Below, in pieces: positions 18,280 through 26,240 of a DNA stretch of 64,000 nucleotides (position 1 is the stretch's first letter; each line of letters starts with the position of its first letter). A program made the translations under genes and the position numbers. The DNA comes from Alloyangia pacifica (lineage in GTDB: Bacteria; Pseudomonadota; Alphaproteobacteria; Rhodobacterales; Rhodobacteraceae). Below the pieces are notes generated by a model that was not told the DNA's origin, ran no database searches, and saw nothing but the letters and a program-made list of their open reading frames with translations. The stretch spans positions 62,001-126,000 of the forward strand of contig NZ_JAIVKX010000006.1 of assembly GCF_020524285.1 (NCBI RefSeq), in the 5' to 3' direction.

Positions 18280-19130
18280 GCCTTGGCGCCTTTCCGGTTG
18301 ATCAGGGTGACCAGCAGCACCAGCAGGATGGTCACGGTCATCAGGAAGATCGACAGCGCCGCGGCGAAGGGCATGTTGGACTGCAGCAGCGCCTGGTCCG
18401 AGATCACCACCGAGAGCGTCCAGTTGGTCGGCCGCCCGAGGATCTGCGGCAGCAGGTAGGAGCCCAGCGTGAAGACGAAGATCATCACGAAGCTGACGAC
18501 GATGGGCGTGCGGTGCATCGGCACGATCACGTTGAAGAAGGCCCGCAGCGGCGAGGCGCCCAAGGTGCGCGAGGCCTGCTCGATGTCGGGCTCGATGCGG
18601 CTCAGGATCGGGTAGAGCAGCAGCACCGCGTAGGGCATGGCGATGTAGGTGACGCCGGCCAGGACCGCGCCGAGCGAGGGGGCGTAGCTCTGCGCTTTCT
18701 CGGTCAGGCCGAGCGCCTCGAACAGAACGCCGATCCCGGCGGTGCGCGACAGCAGCGTCGACCAGGCGAAGCCGATGATCGCCTCCGACAGCGACAGCAC
18801 CGAGAGCATGACGATCAGCCAGAACACCTGCGTGCCGCGGCGCGCGTTGACCAGCAGGTAGGTGAAGGGAAAGCCGATCACGATGGCGAAGAGCGCGACG
18901 AGGAAGGCGACCTCGAAAGAGGTGCCGAGCACGCTTAGGAAGAAGGGCGAGACCAGCCGCGCGTAGTTCTCGAGCGTGAAGACCTCCTCGTAGGCGCCGC
19001 CGCCGAGGTTGTGGAAGAACGACATGCCGACCATCGAGCCGAAGGGCACGATGTAGAAGGCGATGAGCGCAAAGGCCGGCAGCAGGATGGGCAGGTAGCC
19101 CAGCGGGGTGCGGGGACGGGACTGGATCAT
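18276..19130 (-). CDS. ABC transporter permease, spermidine/putrescine type (PotB-like)
   Basis: A 284-residue inner-membrane protein with about six hydrophobic segments, the first near residues 12-35. The EAA-type loop reads EQASRTLGASPLRAFFNVIVP. It starts 3 bases after the ATPase gene stop and overlaps the second permease by four bases, which fits co-translation of the heterodimeric channel. The periplasmic segment between the first two membrane spans is long, as in PotB and other family members. The substrate is inferred as for the partner permease. Confidence 0.92.
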   Translation of the reverse strand: MIQSRPRTPLGYLPILLPAFALIAFYIVPFGSMVGMSFFHNLGGGAYEEVFTLENYARLVSPFFLSVLGTSFEVAFLVALFAIVIGFPFTYLLVNARRGTQVFWLIVMLSVLSLSEAIIGFAWSTLLSRTAGIGVLFEALGLTEKAQSYAPSLGAVLAGVTYIAMPYAVLLLYPILSRIEPDIEQASRTLGASPLRAFFNVIVPMHRTPIVVSFVMIFVFTLGSYLLPQILGRPTNWTLSVVISDQALLQSNMPFAAALSIFLMTVTILLVLLVTLINRKGAKA

Positions 19131-19133
19131 GGC

Positions 19134-20171
19134 TCAGCCCAGAACGACGACGGATGCGGGATCGACCGACAGATGCGCCGTGTCGCCGACCTCGAGCGGG
19201 CAATGGGTGCGGCCCGGCAGGCTGACGGTCAGGTCTTTTTCATCGGCGTTGCCGGTGTCGACGCTGATTTCGGTGGTGGCGCCGAGGTGGCGCACGAAGG
19301 TCACCGTGCCGCTCAGCGTGTCTGCGCCCGCCTGCGGGGCAAGCGCGATGTCCTCGGGGCGGATCGACAGGGTGGCATTGCCGGGCTTCGCCCCCGGCAG
19401 CGTCAGCGCGCCGCCCGGACCCTCGAAGCGGCCGCCCTCGATCCGGCCGGGGATCAGGTTGGTGATGCCGATGAAATCGGCGACGAAGGCGTTGGCGGGA
19501 TTGCGGTAGATCTCGATCGGCGGGGCGACCTGCTGGATCTTGCCCTCGGACATGACCACCACGAGGTCGGCGGTGGTCATCGCCTCGCGCTGGTCATGGG
19601 TCACAAGCAGCGAAGTGACGCCGAGGTCGCGCTGAAGGCGCTTCACCTCGACCTGCATGGTCTCGCGCAGCTTGGCGTCGAGCGCCGACATCGGCTCGTC
19701 GAGCAGGAAAAGCTTGGGCTGCATGATCAGCGCGCGGGCGATGGCGACGCGCTGGCGCTGGCCGCCGGAGAGCTGGGTGATGGCGCGGTCGGCTTTGCCG
19801 GGCAGGTGCACCAGATCGAGCAGCCGCTCGACCTCGGCGCGGCGCTTGTCCTTCGGCACGCCGCGGATGGCGAGCGGGTAGGCGATATTGTCGCCCACGG
19901 AAAGGTGCGGGAAGAGCGCAAGCGACTGGAACACCATGCCGAAATCGCGCTTGTGCGCAGGTTTCGAGGTGATGTCCGCGCCGTCCAGAACGATCCGCCC
20001 GGCGCTGGGATCCTCGAGCCCCGCGACGATGCGCAGAAGGCTGGTCTTGCCGCAGCCCGAGGGGCCGAGCAGACAGACGAACTGCCCGTTGTCCACGATG
20101 AGCGAGATGTCACTGAGCGCCTGGACGGAGCCGTAGAACTTGTCGACGTTTTCGACGATGAGACCTGACAT
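19134..20171 (-). CDS. ABC transporter ATP-binding protein, spermidine/putrescine type (PotA-like)
   Basis: Hydrolyses ATP to drive the two permeases. The 345 residues hold Walker A GPSGCGKT at 36-43, signature LSGGQRQRVAIARAL, Walker B LFLLDEPMSALD and the H-loop THDQREA. A C-terminal regulatory TOBE region follows from about 240 to the end. TIGR-type PotA proteins have the same length and architecture. The gene lies between the binding-protein gene (73 bases upstream) and the permeases. All catalytic residues are present. Confidence 0.94.
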   Translation of the reverse strand: MSGLIVENVDKFYGSVQALSDISLIVDNGQFVCLLGPSGCGKTSLLRIVAGLEDPSAGRIVLDGADITSKPAHKRDFGMVFQSLALFPHLSVGDNIAYPLAIRGVPKDKRRAEVERLLDLVHLPGKADRAITQLSGGQRQRVAIARALIMQPKLFLLDEPMSALDAKLRETMQVEVKRLQRDLGVTSLLVTHDQREAMTTADLVVVMSEGKIQQVAPPIEIYRNPANAFVADFIGITNLIPGRIEGGRFEGPGGALTLPGAKPGNATLSIRPEDIALAPQAGADTLSGTVTFVRHLGATTEISVDTGNADEKDLTVSLPGRTHCPLEVGDTAHLSVDPASVVVLG

Positions 20172-20244
20172 GCGTGCGTCTTCCCTGCGGCCGGGTGCAA
20201 GCGCCCCCGGCCGTCTCCTGTTTGGTTGAAATTTGGTGCGGCGA

Positions 20245-21327
20245 TCAGGCCTGGAGCATCTCGGCCCAGATCTGGTTCAGCCAGTCGGTGCGTTCGAAGT
20301 GCAGGTCGTAGCGCGGGATCACCGGCTCGATGTCCGAGGACACGGCGGCGAACTCCTCGTCGGTCAGATCCATGCTCTCGCGTGCCACGTTCGGCGCGGT
20401 GCCGAGGTTGCGCGCCAGCATCGCCTGAACCGAGGGCTGCGACATGTAGTCGATGAAGACCTGCGCCTGGTCGATCTTGTCGGACACGCGCGCCACGCCC
20501 CAGTTGCCGCTCTCGCGCAGGCCGCCCTCTTTCGGGAAGTTGGAGCGAACCGGGAAGCCGTCGGCGGCGGCGAGGCCGGTGACGTCGTGGTAGTACTGGC
20601 CGATCGGGATCTCGCCCGACTTCAGCGCCTGCTCGAACTGCGCCTCGTCGCGGTACCACAGGCGGGTGTTCGGCTTCAGCTCGGCGACCTTGGCCAGCAC
20701 TTCGCGGATGGTCTCGTCGCTCGACAGGTAATCCGTGCCGCCGAAGAAGGTCTTGGCGGTGATCTCCAGCAGGTAGGAGTTCGACACCAGCGCCAGCAGC
20801 CCGAGGCTGTCTTCGTACTTCGGCTCCCAGAGCTCCGCCCAGCTCTCGATCGGCTGGGGGAAGACATCGGTGTTGGTGGCCACGGTCACGTACCAGGACA
20901 CCGCGCCGACCGCCGCGAGGCCGTCGTCGTCGTAGCGGTTGATCAGCGTCGGCAGGATGTTCGACACGTTGGGCATCGCCGTCTCGTCGAGCGGCGCCCA
21001 GAGACCGGTGCGCATGCCACGCATGATGCTGACGGTGGCCATCATCGACACGTCCGCCGGAGCGCGCTTGGCACGGGCCGCCTGCTGAAGCTGGATCAGC
21101 CAGGCCTCGCCGGTGGGTACGGCGATGCTTTCGATTTCGATGCCCGTGGCCTTGGTGAACTCGGGGTAGACGAAGCTGTCGAAGCTGTCCTGGAAGTAGC
21201 CGCCGTAGACGCCGACCTTCAGCGGCTCGCCGCCGGCGCGGAGCACGGCGGGAGCGGCAAGGGTCAGCGGCAGGGCGCTTGCGGTCTTGAGAAGCGTGCG
21301 GCGCGAGAGCGCGGAGGATTTCATCAT
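20245..21327 (-). CDS. Periplasmic substrate-binding protein, PotD/PotF type
   Basis: First gene of the amine transporter operon, 360 residues. The N-terminus carries a signal with a twin-arginine-like motif (SRRTLLK, R9-R10) and a hydrophobic stretch that ends near AVLRAGG, so export may use Tat rather than Sec. The mature part begins EPLKVGVYGGYFQDSF and contains ARAKRAPADVSMM and YLSSDETIREVL, consistent with the extracellular solute-binding family 1/PotD fold. It should capture a cationic amine and deliver it to the permeases. The ligand, whether putrescine, agmatine or another compound, is not readable from the sequence. The gene diverges from the guanidinobutyrase gene across 359 bases of likely control region. 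Confidence 0.9.
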   Translation of the reverse strand: MMKSSALSRRTLLKTASALPLTLAAPAVLRAGGEPLKVGVYGGYFQDSFDSFVYPEFTKATGIEIESIAVPTGEAWLIQLQQAARAKRAPADVSMMATVSIMRGMRTGLWAPLDETAMPNVSNILPTLINRYDDDGLAAVGAVSWYVTVATNTDVFPQPIESWAELWEPKYEDSLGLLALVSNSYLLEITAKTFFGGTDYLSSDETIREVLAKVAELKPNTRLWYRDEAQFEQALKSGEIPIGQYYHDVTGLAAADGFPVRSNFPKEGGLRESGNWGVARVSDKIDQAQVFIDYMSQPSVQAMLARNLGTAPNVARESMDLTDEEFAAVSSDIEPVIPRYDLHFERTDWLNQIWAEMLQA

Positions 21328-21413
21328 GTCTCGGTCCCTGTTTTCGCGTTTTTGAAGAGTTCAGGGCAGAAGACTGCAAGCTCGCTTCCGGAAACATCAC
21401 GAAAGAACGGAAT

Positions 21414-21433
21414 TCACTTCGGGATTGTCCGAA
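21414..21433. promoter_or_regulatory. Candidate operator A, dyad TTCGG-N6-CCGAA
   Basis: TCACTTCGGGATTGTCCGAA contains a perfect dyad (TTCGG, 6 bases, CCGAA). Its left part, TCACTTCGGGAT, recurs inverted at 21601-21612 on the other side of the intergenic region. It lies about 90 bases upstream of the binding-protein start. The regulator is unknown. Confidence 0.45.
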
Positions 21434-21600
21434 GAACGCGGTGCACGGAGCGCATAGGATATGCGCACAGGATAAGCCCTTGTTCTTCAAGAGCCAGCGT
21501 TGATCCGCTTGTTGGTCGAGCCGAGGGCCCTGTCTCGCGTGCTGCGCCTGACGCAGCGTCTGTGCGCGGCGCGGGGCCGCGAGTGGACTCACTTTGCGCT

Positions 21601-21619
21601 ATCCCGAAGTGATTTTCGG
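21601..21619. promoter_or_regulatory. Candidate operator B, dyad CCGAA-N6-TTCGG
   Basis: ATCCCGAAGTGATTTTCGG holds CCGAA, 6 bases, TTCGG and is the inverted partner of operator A through ATCCCGAAGTGA. It lies 68 bases before the guanidinobutyrase start codon. Paired, oppositely oriented sites would suit coordinate control of the two divergent units, by looping or by separate binding. Confidence 0.45.
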
Positions 21620-21686
21620 AAATTCCTTATTTCCTCGAAGCGTGCAAGCGCGGAAGACTGGGCTGGATAGGAACTTCGAGGCTCGA

Positions 21687-22634
21687 ATGTCAGAACTCAA
21701 TCAACCACTTGGTGGAAATGTCATGCCGCGCACCGGCGGCCCGGGAACGATGATGCGGCTGCCCGCGCAGCCCACGGCCGAAGGGCTCGATGCCTGTTTC
21801 GTTGGGATCCCGATGGATATCGGCACCTCGAACCGTCCCGGCACGCGCCTCGGCCCGCGCCAGATTCGCGACGAGAGCCGGATGATCCGCCCCTACAACA
21901 TGGCGACCCGCGCCGCGCCCTTCGACAGCCTGCAGGTGGCGGATATCGGCGACGTGCCGATCAACCTCTACGACCTGAAGAAGTCGGTCGACATCATCAC
22001 CGAGCACTACAAGGGCATCCTCGCACATGACACGACGCCGCTGACGCTGGGCGGGGACCACACGCTGACCTGGCCGATCCTGCGCGCGGTGGCGGAAAAG
22101 CACGGGCCGGTGGCGCTGATCCACGTGGACGCGCATTCCGACACCAACGAGGAGATGTTCGGCGAGACCGTCGCCCATGGCTGCCCCTTCCGGCGTGCAC
22201 ATGAGGACGGGCTGCTGCTCAACGACAAGGTGTTCCAGATCGGGTTGCGCGGATCGGGCTACGCGCCCGAGGATTTCGACTGGGGCCGCGAGAAGGGCTG
22301 GACGGTGATCCCCGCCGAGGAGTGCTGGCACAAGTCGCTGACGCCGCTGATGGAGGAAATTCGCGCCAAGATCGGCGATGCGCCGGTCTACCTGAGCTAC
22401 GACATCGATAGCCTCGACCCGGCCTTCGCGCCCGGCACCGGCACCGTCGAGGTCGGCGGCCTCACGACCATCCAGGGGCTCGAGATCATCCGCGGCTGCG
22501 CCGGGCTGAACCTCGTCGGTTGCGATCTCGTGGAGGTCTCGCCGCCCTACGATCCGGCGGGGAACACGGCAGTCATCGCGGCGAACTACCTGTTCGAGAT
22601 GCTCTGCGCGCTGCCGGGCGTGAAGCGCGGCTGA
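21687..22634 (+). CDS. Ureohydrolase: guanidinobutyrase or agmatinase
   Basis: A binuclear manganese hydrolase of 315 residues that releases urea from a guanidino compound. All six metal ligands are visible: H125 in GGDHTLTWP, D148, H150 and D152 in HVDAHSDTN, and D239 and D241 in SYDIDSLDP. The N-terminal QPLGGNVMPRTGG and the MIRPYNMAT segment resemble the 4-guanidinobutyrase GbuA more than classical SpeB, as I remember them, so 4-guanidinobutyrate is the likelier substrate and GABA the product. The following gabT and gabD genes would use GABA. Agmatine or 3-guanidinopropionate remain alternatives. I start at the ATG at 21687. Confidence 0.88.
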   Translation: MSELNQPLGGNVMPRTGGPGTMMRLPAQPTAEGLDACFVGIPMDIGTSNRPGTRLGPRQIRDESRMIRPYNMATRAAPFDSLQVADIGDVPINLYDLKKSVDIITEHYKGILAHDTTPLTLGGDHTLTWPILRAVAEKHGPVALIHVDAHSDTNEEMFGETVAHGCPFRRAHEDGLLLNDKVFQIGLRGSGYAPEDFDWGREKGWTVIPAEECWHKSLTPLMEEIRAKIGDAPVYLSYDIDSLDPAFAPGTGTVEVGGLTTIQGLEIIRGCAGLNLVGCDLVEVSPPYDPAGNTAVIAANYLFEMLCALPGVKRG

Positions 22635-22686
22635 GGCGCTGACCTAGGCGTCTCCGCTTGCTCCTTCGGGGTTTCCCGAAGTGAAG

Positions 22687-22710
22687 AAAGGGGGCCTTTT
22701 GGCCCCCTTT
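22687..22710. terminator. Bidirectional intrinsic terminator between the ureohydrolase gene and gabD
   Basis: A perfect 10-bp stem, AAAGGGGGCC / GGCCCCCTTT, with a TTTT loop stands between two convergent genes. The arms supply T-runs for both strands. A second hairpin (CTTCGGG-GTTT-CCCGAAG) at 22664-22681 precedes it on the plus strand. Confidence 0.75.
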
Positions 22711-22730
22711 GTCGTTTCTGCAAGTAGGTC

Positions 22731-24206
22731 TCAGCTCAGCCCGCCGAAGCAGAGGTTCTTGATCTCGAGGTAGTCGTCGCAGCCGTACTTCGAACCTTCG
22801 CGGCCCATGCCGGACTGCTTCACCCCGCCGAAGGGGGCCAGTTCGGTCGAGATCACGCCGGTGTTGATCCCCACCATGCCGGTCTCCAGCGCCTCTCCGA
22901 CGCGCCAGGCGCGCGCGAGGTCGCGGGTGTAGAAGTAACCGGCAAGGCCGAACTCGCTGTCGTTGGCCCAGTCGATCGCCTCGTCTTCGGTCTCGAACCG
23001 CACCAGCGGGGCGAGCGGGCCGAAGGTTTCCTCGCGGGCGACCTTCATCTCCTGCGTCACGCCGGTGAGCAGCGTCGGCTCGAAGAAGGTGCCGCCCAGA
23101 TCGGCGCGGGCGCCGCCCTTCGCCACGCGCGCGCCCTTGGTCAGGGCGTCGGCGATGTGGTCCTCGACCTTCGCCAGCGCCGCGGTGTTGATCAGCGGAC
23201 CGGTGTTGACGCCGTCCGCGAATCCGTCGCCCAGCGTCAGCTTGCCCATCGCCGCGCCAAGCTTCTCGGCGAAGGCGTCATAGACCCCGGCCTGTACGTA
23301 GATGCGGTTGGCGCAGACGCAGGTCTGGCCGTTGTTGCGGAACTTGGCCAGCATCACGCCTTCGACCGCCGCATCCAGATCGGCGTCGTCGAAGACGATG
23401 AAGGGCGCGTTGCCGCCAAGCTCCAACGAGAGCTTCTTCACCGTGTCCGCGCCCTGTTTCATCAGCAGCTTGCCGACGCGGGTGGAGCCGGTGAAGGTCA
23501 GCTTGGCGACCTTCGGGCTGGCGCACATTTCCTGGCCCATGCCGGCGGCATCGAGGCCGGGCAGTACATTGAAAACGCCTGCGGGCAGGCCCGCGCGCTC
23601 GGCCAGCACCGCCAGCGCCAGCGCCGAGAGCGGGGTGAACTCCGACGGGCGCGCCACCATGGTGCAGCCCACTGCCAGAGCGGGTGCCATCTTGCGCGCC
23701 AGCATGGCGCTCGGGAAGTTCCACGGGGTGATCGCGCCCACCACGCCCACCGGCTGTTTGACGATCACCATGCGGGTGCTCGACTGGGCGCCGGGGATCA
23801 TGTCGCCGTAGACGCGCTTTGCTTCTTCCGCGAACCACTCGACGTAGGAGGCGCCGTAGAGGATCTCGCCGCGCGCTTCCGCCCAGGGCTTGCCCATCTC
23901 GGCGGTGAGGATGGTCGCGAGATCGTCTGCGTTGTCCACCAGCAGGTCGAAGAGCTTGCGCAGCACCGCGCTGCGCTCCTTGCCCGACTTCGCGGCCCAG
24001 GCCTTCTTGGCGGCATAGGCCGCGTCGATGGCGGTGGTGACATCAGCGGCCGAGAGGTCCGCCACATGCGCGATGATCTCGCCGGTGGAGGGGTTCTCCA
24101 CCGGGAAGGTCTTCTCGCCGGCGACCCAGGCGCCGTTCACGTAGGCGCGGGTCTCGAGCAGGCTCCCGTCCTTGAGAGACAGCGATGTGATGTTCAGGTC
24201 TTTCAT
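22731..24206 (-). CDS. gabD: NAD(P)-dependent succinate-semialdehyde dehydrogenase
   Basis: Oxidises succinate semialdehyde to succinate, the last step of GABA breakdown feeding the TCA cycle. The 491 residues have the full aldehyde dehydrogenase set: PWNFPSAMLARKMAPALAVG, catalytic base E262 in LELGGNAP and nucleophile C296 in GQTCVCANR. The CVC pair (C296, C298) is the redox-switch pair of GabD-type enzymes. The start is one base from the end of gabT, so the two form a gabT-gabD operon on the minus strand. It converges on the ureohydrolase gene. Confidence 0.94.
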   Translation of the reverse strand: MKDLNITSLSLKDGSLLETRAYVNGAWVAGEKTFPVENPSTGEIIAHVADLSAADVTTAIDAAYAAKKAWAAKSGKERSAVLRKLFDLLVDNADDLATILTAEMGKPWAEARGEILYGASYVEWFAEEAKRVYGDMIPGAQSSTRMVIVKQPVGVVGAITPWNFPSAMLARKMAPALAVGCTMVARPSEFTPLSALALAVLAERAGLPAGVFNVLPGLDAAGMGQEMCASPKVAKLTFTGSTRVGKLLMKQGADTVKKLSLELGGNAPFIVFDDADLDAAVEGVMLAKFRNNGQTCVCANRIYVQAGVYDAFAEKLGAAMGKLTLGDGFADGVNTGPLINTAALAKVEDHIADALTKGARVAKGGARADLGGTFFEPTLLTGVTQEMKVAREETFGPLAPLVRFETEDEAIDWANDSEFGLAGYFYTRDLARAWRVGEALETGMVGINTGVISTELAPFGGVKQSGMGREGSKYGCDDYLEIKNLCFGGLS

Positions 24207-24207
24207 A

Positions 24208-25494
24208 TCAGAGTCCTTTCGCGGCCTTGGCGGAGGCTTCGAGGAGGCCCATGGCCTCGTCGAAGATCTCGTCCTGGATGGTGATCGGGGCGAGGAAGCG
24301 GATCACGTTGCCATGGACGCCGCAGGTCAGCAGCAGCAGGCCCCGGTTCAGCGCCTCGAGGCGGATGGCATTGGCGAGCTCGGGCAAGGGGGTGCCGTCA
24401 GCGTCGATGAACTCGGCGGCGACCATGAAGCCCGGGCCGCGGATCTCGGCGATCTCGGGCACATCGGCGCGCAGGGCTTCCAACTTGGCCTTCAGCTTGT
24501 CGCCGAGCACCGTGGCGCGCTCGCAGAGCTTCTCCTCGTCGATCACGTCGAGCACGGCGTTGGCCGCGGCGATGCCCAGCGGGTTGCCGCCGTAGGTGCC
24601 GCCGAGCCCGCCGGGAGCCGCCGCGTCCATGATCTCGGCGCGGCCGACCACGCCGGAGATCGGAAGACCGCCGCCGAGGCCCTTGGCCATGGTCGTCAGG
24701 TCCGCCGCGACGCCGTAGGCCTCCATGGCAAAGAGCGTGCCGGTGCGGGCAAAACCGGTCTGCACCTCGTCGGCGATCAGCACGATGCCCTTCTCGTCGC
24801 AGAGGGTGCGGAGGCGTTCAACGAACGCCTTCGGCGCCGGGTTGAAGCCGCCTTCGCCCTGCACCGGTTCGAAGATGATCGCGGCGATGCGCGCCGGATC
24901 GACATCGGCCTTGAACAGCATGTCGAGCGCCTTGAAGCTGTCGTCCACGCTGACGCCGTGCAGCGCGTTCGGGAAGGGCGCGTGGAAGACATCACCCATC
25001 ATTGCACCGAAGCCCGCCTTGTAGGGTGCGACCTTGCCGGTCAGCGTCATGCCCATGAAGGTGCGGCCGTGGAAGGCGCCGCTGAAGGCGATGACCGCCT
25101 GACGCCCGGTGTGGGCACGTGCGATCTTCACCGCGTTCTCGACGGCCTCGGCGCCGGTGGTGACGAACATCGACTTCTTGGCGAAGTTACCGGGCGCGCG
25201 CGCGTTCAGACGCTCGGCGAGGCGCACGTAGTTCTCGTAGGGCACGACCTGATGGCAGGTGTGGGTGAAGGCGCTGAGCTGTTCGGCGACGGCGGCCATG
25301 ACCTTGGGGTGGCGGTGGCCGGTGTTGACCACGGCGATGCCCGCGGCGAAGTCGATGAGACGGGTGCCGTCGGCGTCCCAGATCTCGGAATTCTCGGCCT
25401 TCACCGCGTAATGATCGGTGAGCACGCCGACACCGCGCGCCAGCGCGGCCTTGCGGCGGGTTTCGATCTCGGCGTTGGCGGTTCTCTTGAGCAT
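24208..25494 (-). CDS. gabT: 4-aminobutyrate aminotransferase
   Basis: A PLP enzyme that moves the amino group of GABA to 2-oxoglutarate, giving succinate semialdehyde and glutamate. The 428 residues belong to class III aminotransferases: TTGAEAVENAVKIARAHTG near 112-130, FHGRTFMGM near 141-149, ADEVQTGFAR near 241-250 and the PLP lysine K271 in TTMAKGLGGG. I start at the ATG at 25494, with GGAGGA about 7 bases upstream; the reading frame continues upstream to 25653 without support. gabD follows after one base. The gene diverges from the PuuR-like regulator. Confidence 0.94.
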   Translation of the reverse strand: MLKRTANAEIETRRKAALARGVGVLTDHYAVKAENSEIWDADGTRLIDFAAGIAVVNTGHRHPKVMAAVAEQLSAFTHTCHQVVPYENYVRLAERLNARAPGNFAKKSMFVTTGAEAVENAVKIARAHTGRQAVIAFSGAFHGRTFMGMTLTGKVAPYKAGFGAMMGDVFHAPFPNALHGVSVDDSFKALDMLFKADVDPARIAAIIFEPVQGEGGFNPAPKAFVERLRTLCDEKGIVLIADEVQTGFARTGTLFAMEAYGVAADLTTMAKGLGGGLPISGVVGRAEIMDAAAPGGLGGTYGGNPLGIAAANAVLDVIDEEKLCERATVLGDKLKAKLEALRADVPEIAEIRGPGFMVAAEFIDADGTPLPELANAIRLEALNRGLLLLTCGVHGNVIRFLAPITIQDEIFDEAMGLLEASAKAAKGL

Positions 25495-25580
25495 GGTGTG
25501 TCCTCCGGGGGCCGCATCGCGGCCGATGTGGTGTTCTGCCCGGCAGGCTAGCGCTTCCAGAATTACGCAAAAGTCTGTTT

Positions 25581-25643
25581 CTTGCTGTCTGCAAGTGATT
25601 GTATATTCGTGCCATCCGAACAGGGTTTTGCAGATAATGAACA
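25581..25643. promoter_or_regulatory. Candidate operator region of gabTD and the PuuR-like regulator
   Basis: In the 142-base divergent gap, CTTGCTGTCTGCAAG (25581-25595) is a dyad with 5-bp arms, and its TCTGCAA is repeated inverted as TTGCAGA at 25628-25634. The last copy runs into GATAATGAACA (25633-25643), which overlaps the regulator's ATG and ends in the ten bases ATAATGAACA of the E. coli PuuR box. Autoregulation is plausible but unproven. Confidence 0.4.
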
Positions 25644-26209
25644 CATCGAACACGACTCAGGAGGACCTTGCCCTAGGTCACCGTCTGCGGGTGCTTCGCG
25701 AGCGTGCCGGGTTGTCGCAGCGTAGCCTTGCGAAGAAGGTGGGGGTGCCGAACTCCACGATCTCGCTGATCGAGTCCGGCAAGTCGAACCCCTCGGTCGG
25801 CGCTCTGCGCAAGATCCTCGACGGCATTCCGGTGAGCCTGTCGGAGTTCTTCGCCTTCGAGCCCGCGCCCGAGCGGCAGCTCTTCTACGCCGCCGAGGAA
25901 CTGGTGGAGATCGGCAAGAAGAACCTCTCGCTTAAGCAGGTCGGGGCGACGCTGATCGGCCGGGCGATGATGCTGCTCAAGGAGACCTACGCGCCCGGGG
26001 CCGACACCGGGCGGGTGATGTACGGGCACGAGGGCGAGGAGGGTGGCATCGTGATCTCGGGGCGTGTCGAAATCACCGTTGGCGAGGAGCGCAAGATCCT
26101 CGGTCCGGGCGATGCCTATTACTTCGACAGCCGCGTGCCGCACCGGTTCCGGCAGGTCGGGGCAGAGCCCTGCGTGCTCTTCTCGGCCTGCACGCCGCCG
26201 ACGTTCTGA
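25637..26209 (+). CDS. XRE-cupin regulator, PuuR-like
   Basis: A 190-residue regulator with an N-terminal XRE helix-turn-helix (about residues 12-66; LRERAGLSQRSLAKKVGVPN, then STISLIESGKSNPSVGALRK) and a C-terminal cupin sensor (about 110-185; GHEGEEGGIVISGRVEITVG, then GDAYYFDSRVPHRF). The order, length and the C-terminal ACTPPTF match PuuR, the putrescine-responsive repressor of E. coli. It diverges from gabTD and is the obvious candidate to control them, and perhaps the amine operon. The ATG at 25637 has only a weak upstream Shine-Dalgarno. The effector, putrescine or a guanidino compound, is inferred. Confidence 0.88.
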   Translation: MNTSNTTQEDLALGHRLRVLRERAGLSQRSLAKKVGVPNSTISLIESGKSNPSVGALRKILDGIPVSLSEFFAFEPAPERQLFYAAEELVEIGKKNLSLKQVGATLIGRAMMLLKETYAPGADTGRVMYGHEGEEGGIVISGRVEITVGEERKILGPGDAYYFDSRVPHRFRQVGAEPCVLFSACTPPTF

Positions 26210-26240
26210 GCCGGTCCAGACCGCGCGCTCAGTCGGCGCC

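Larger units (their letters stand above)
21328..21686. other. Divergent control region of the amine operon and the guanidinobutyrase gene
   Basis: This 359-base gap has no credible gene. It contains two dyads listed separately (21414-21433 and 21602-21619) that share a 12-bp inverted repeat. Between them at 21450-21466 is a further dyad with perfect 7-bp arms, GCGCATA and TATGCGC, around GGA. The middle part (about 21530-21590) is GC-rich and featureless to me. Confidence 0.6.
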
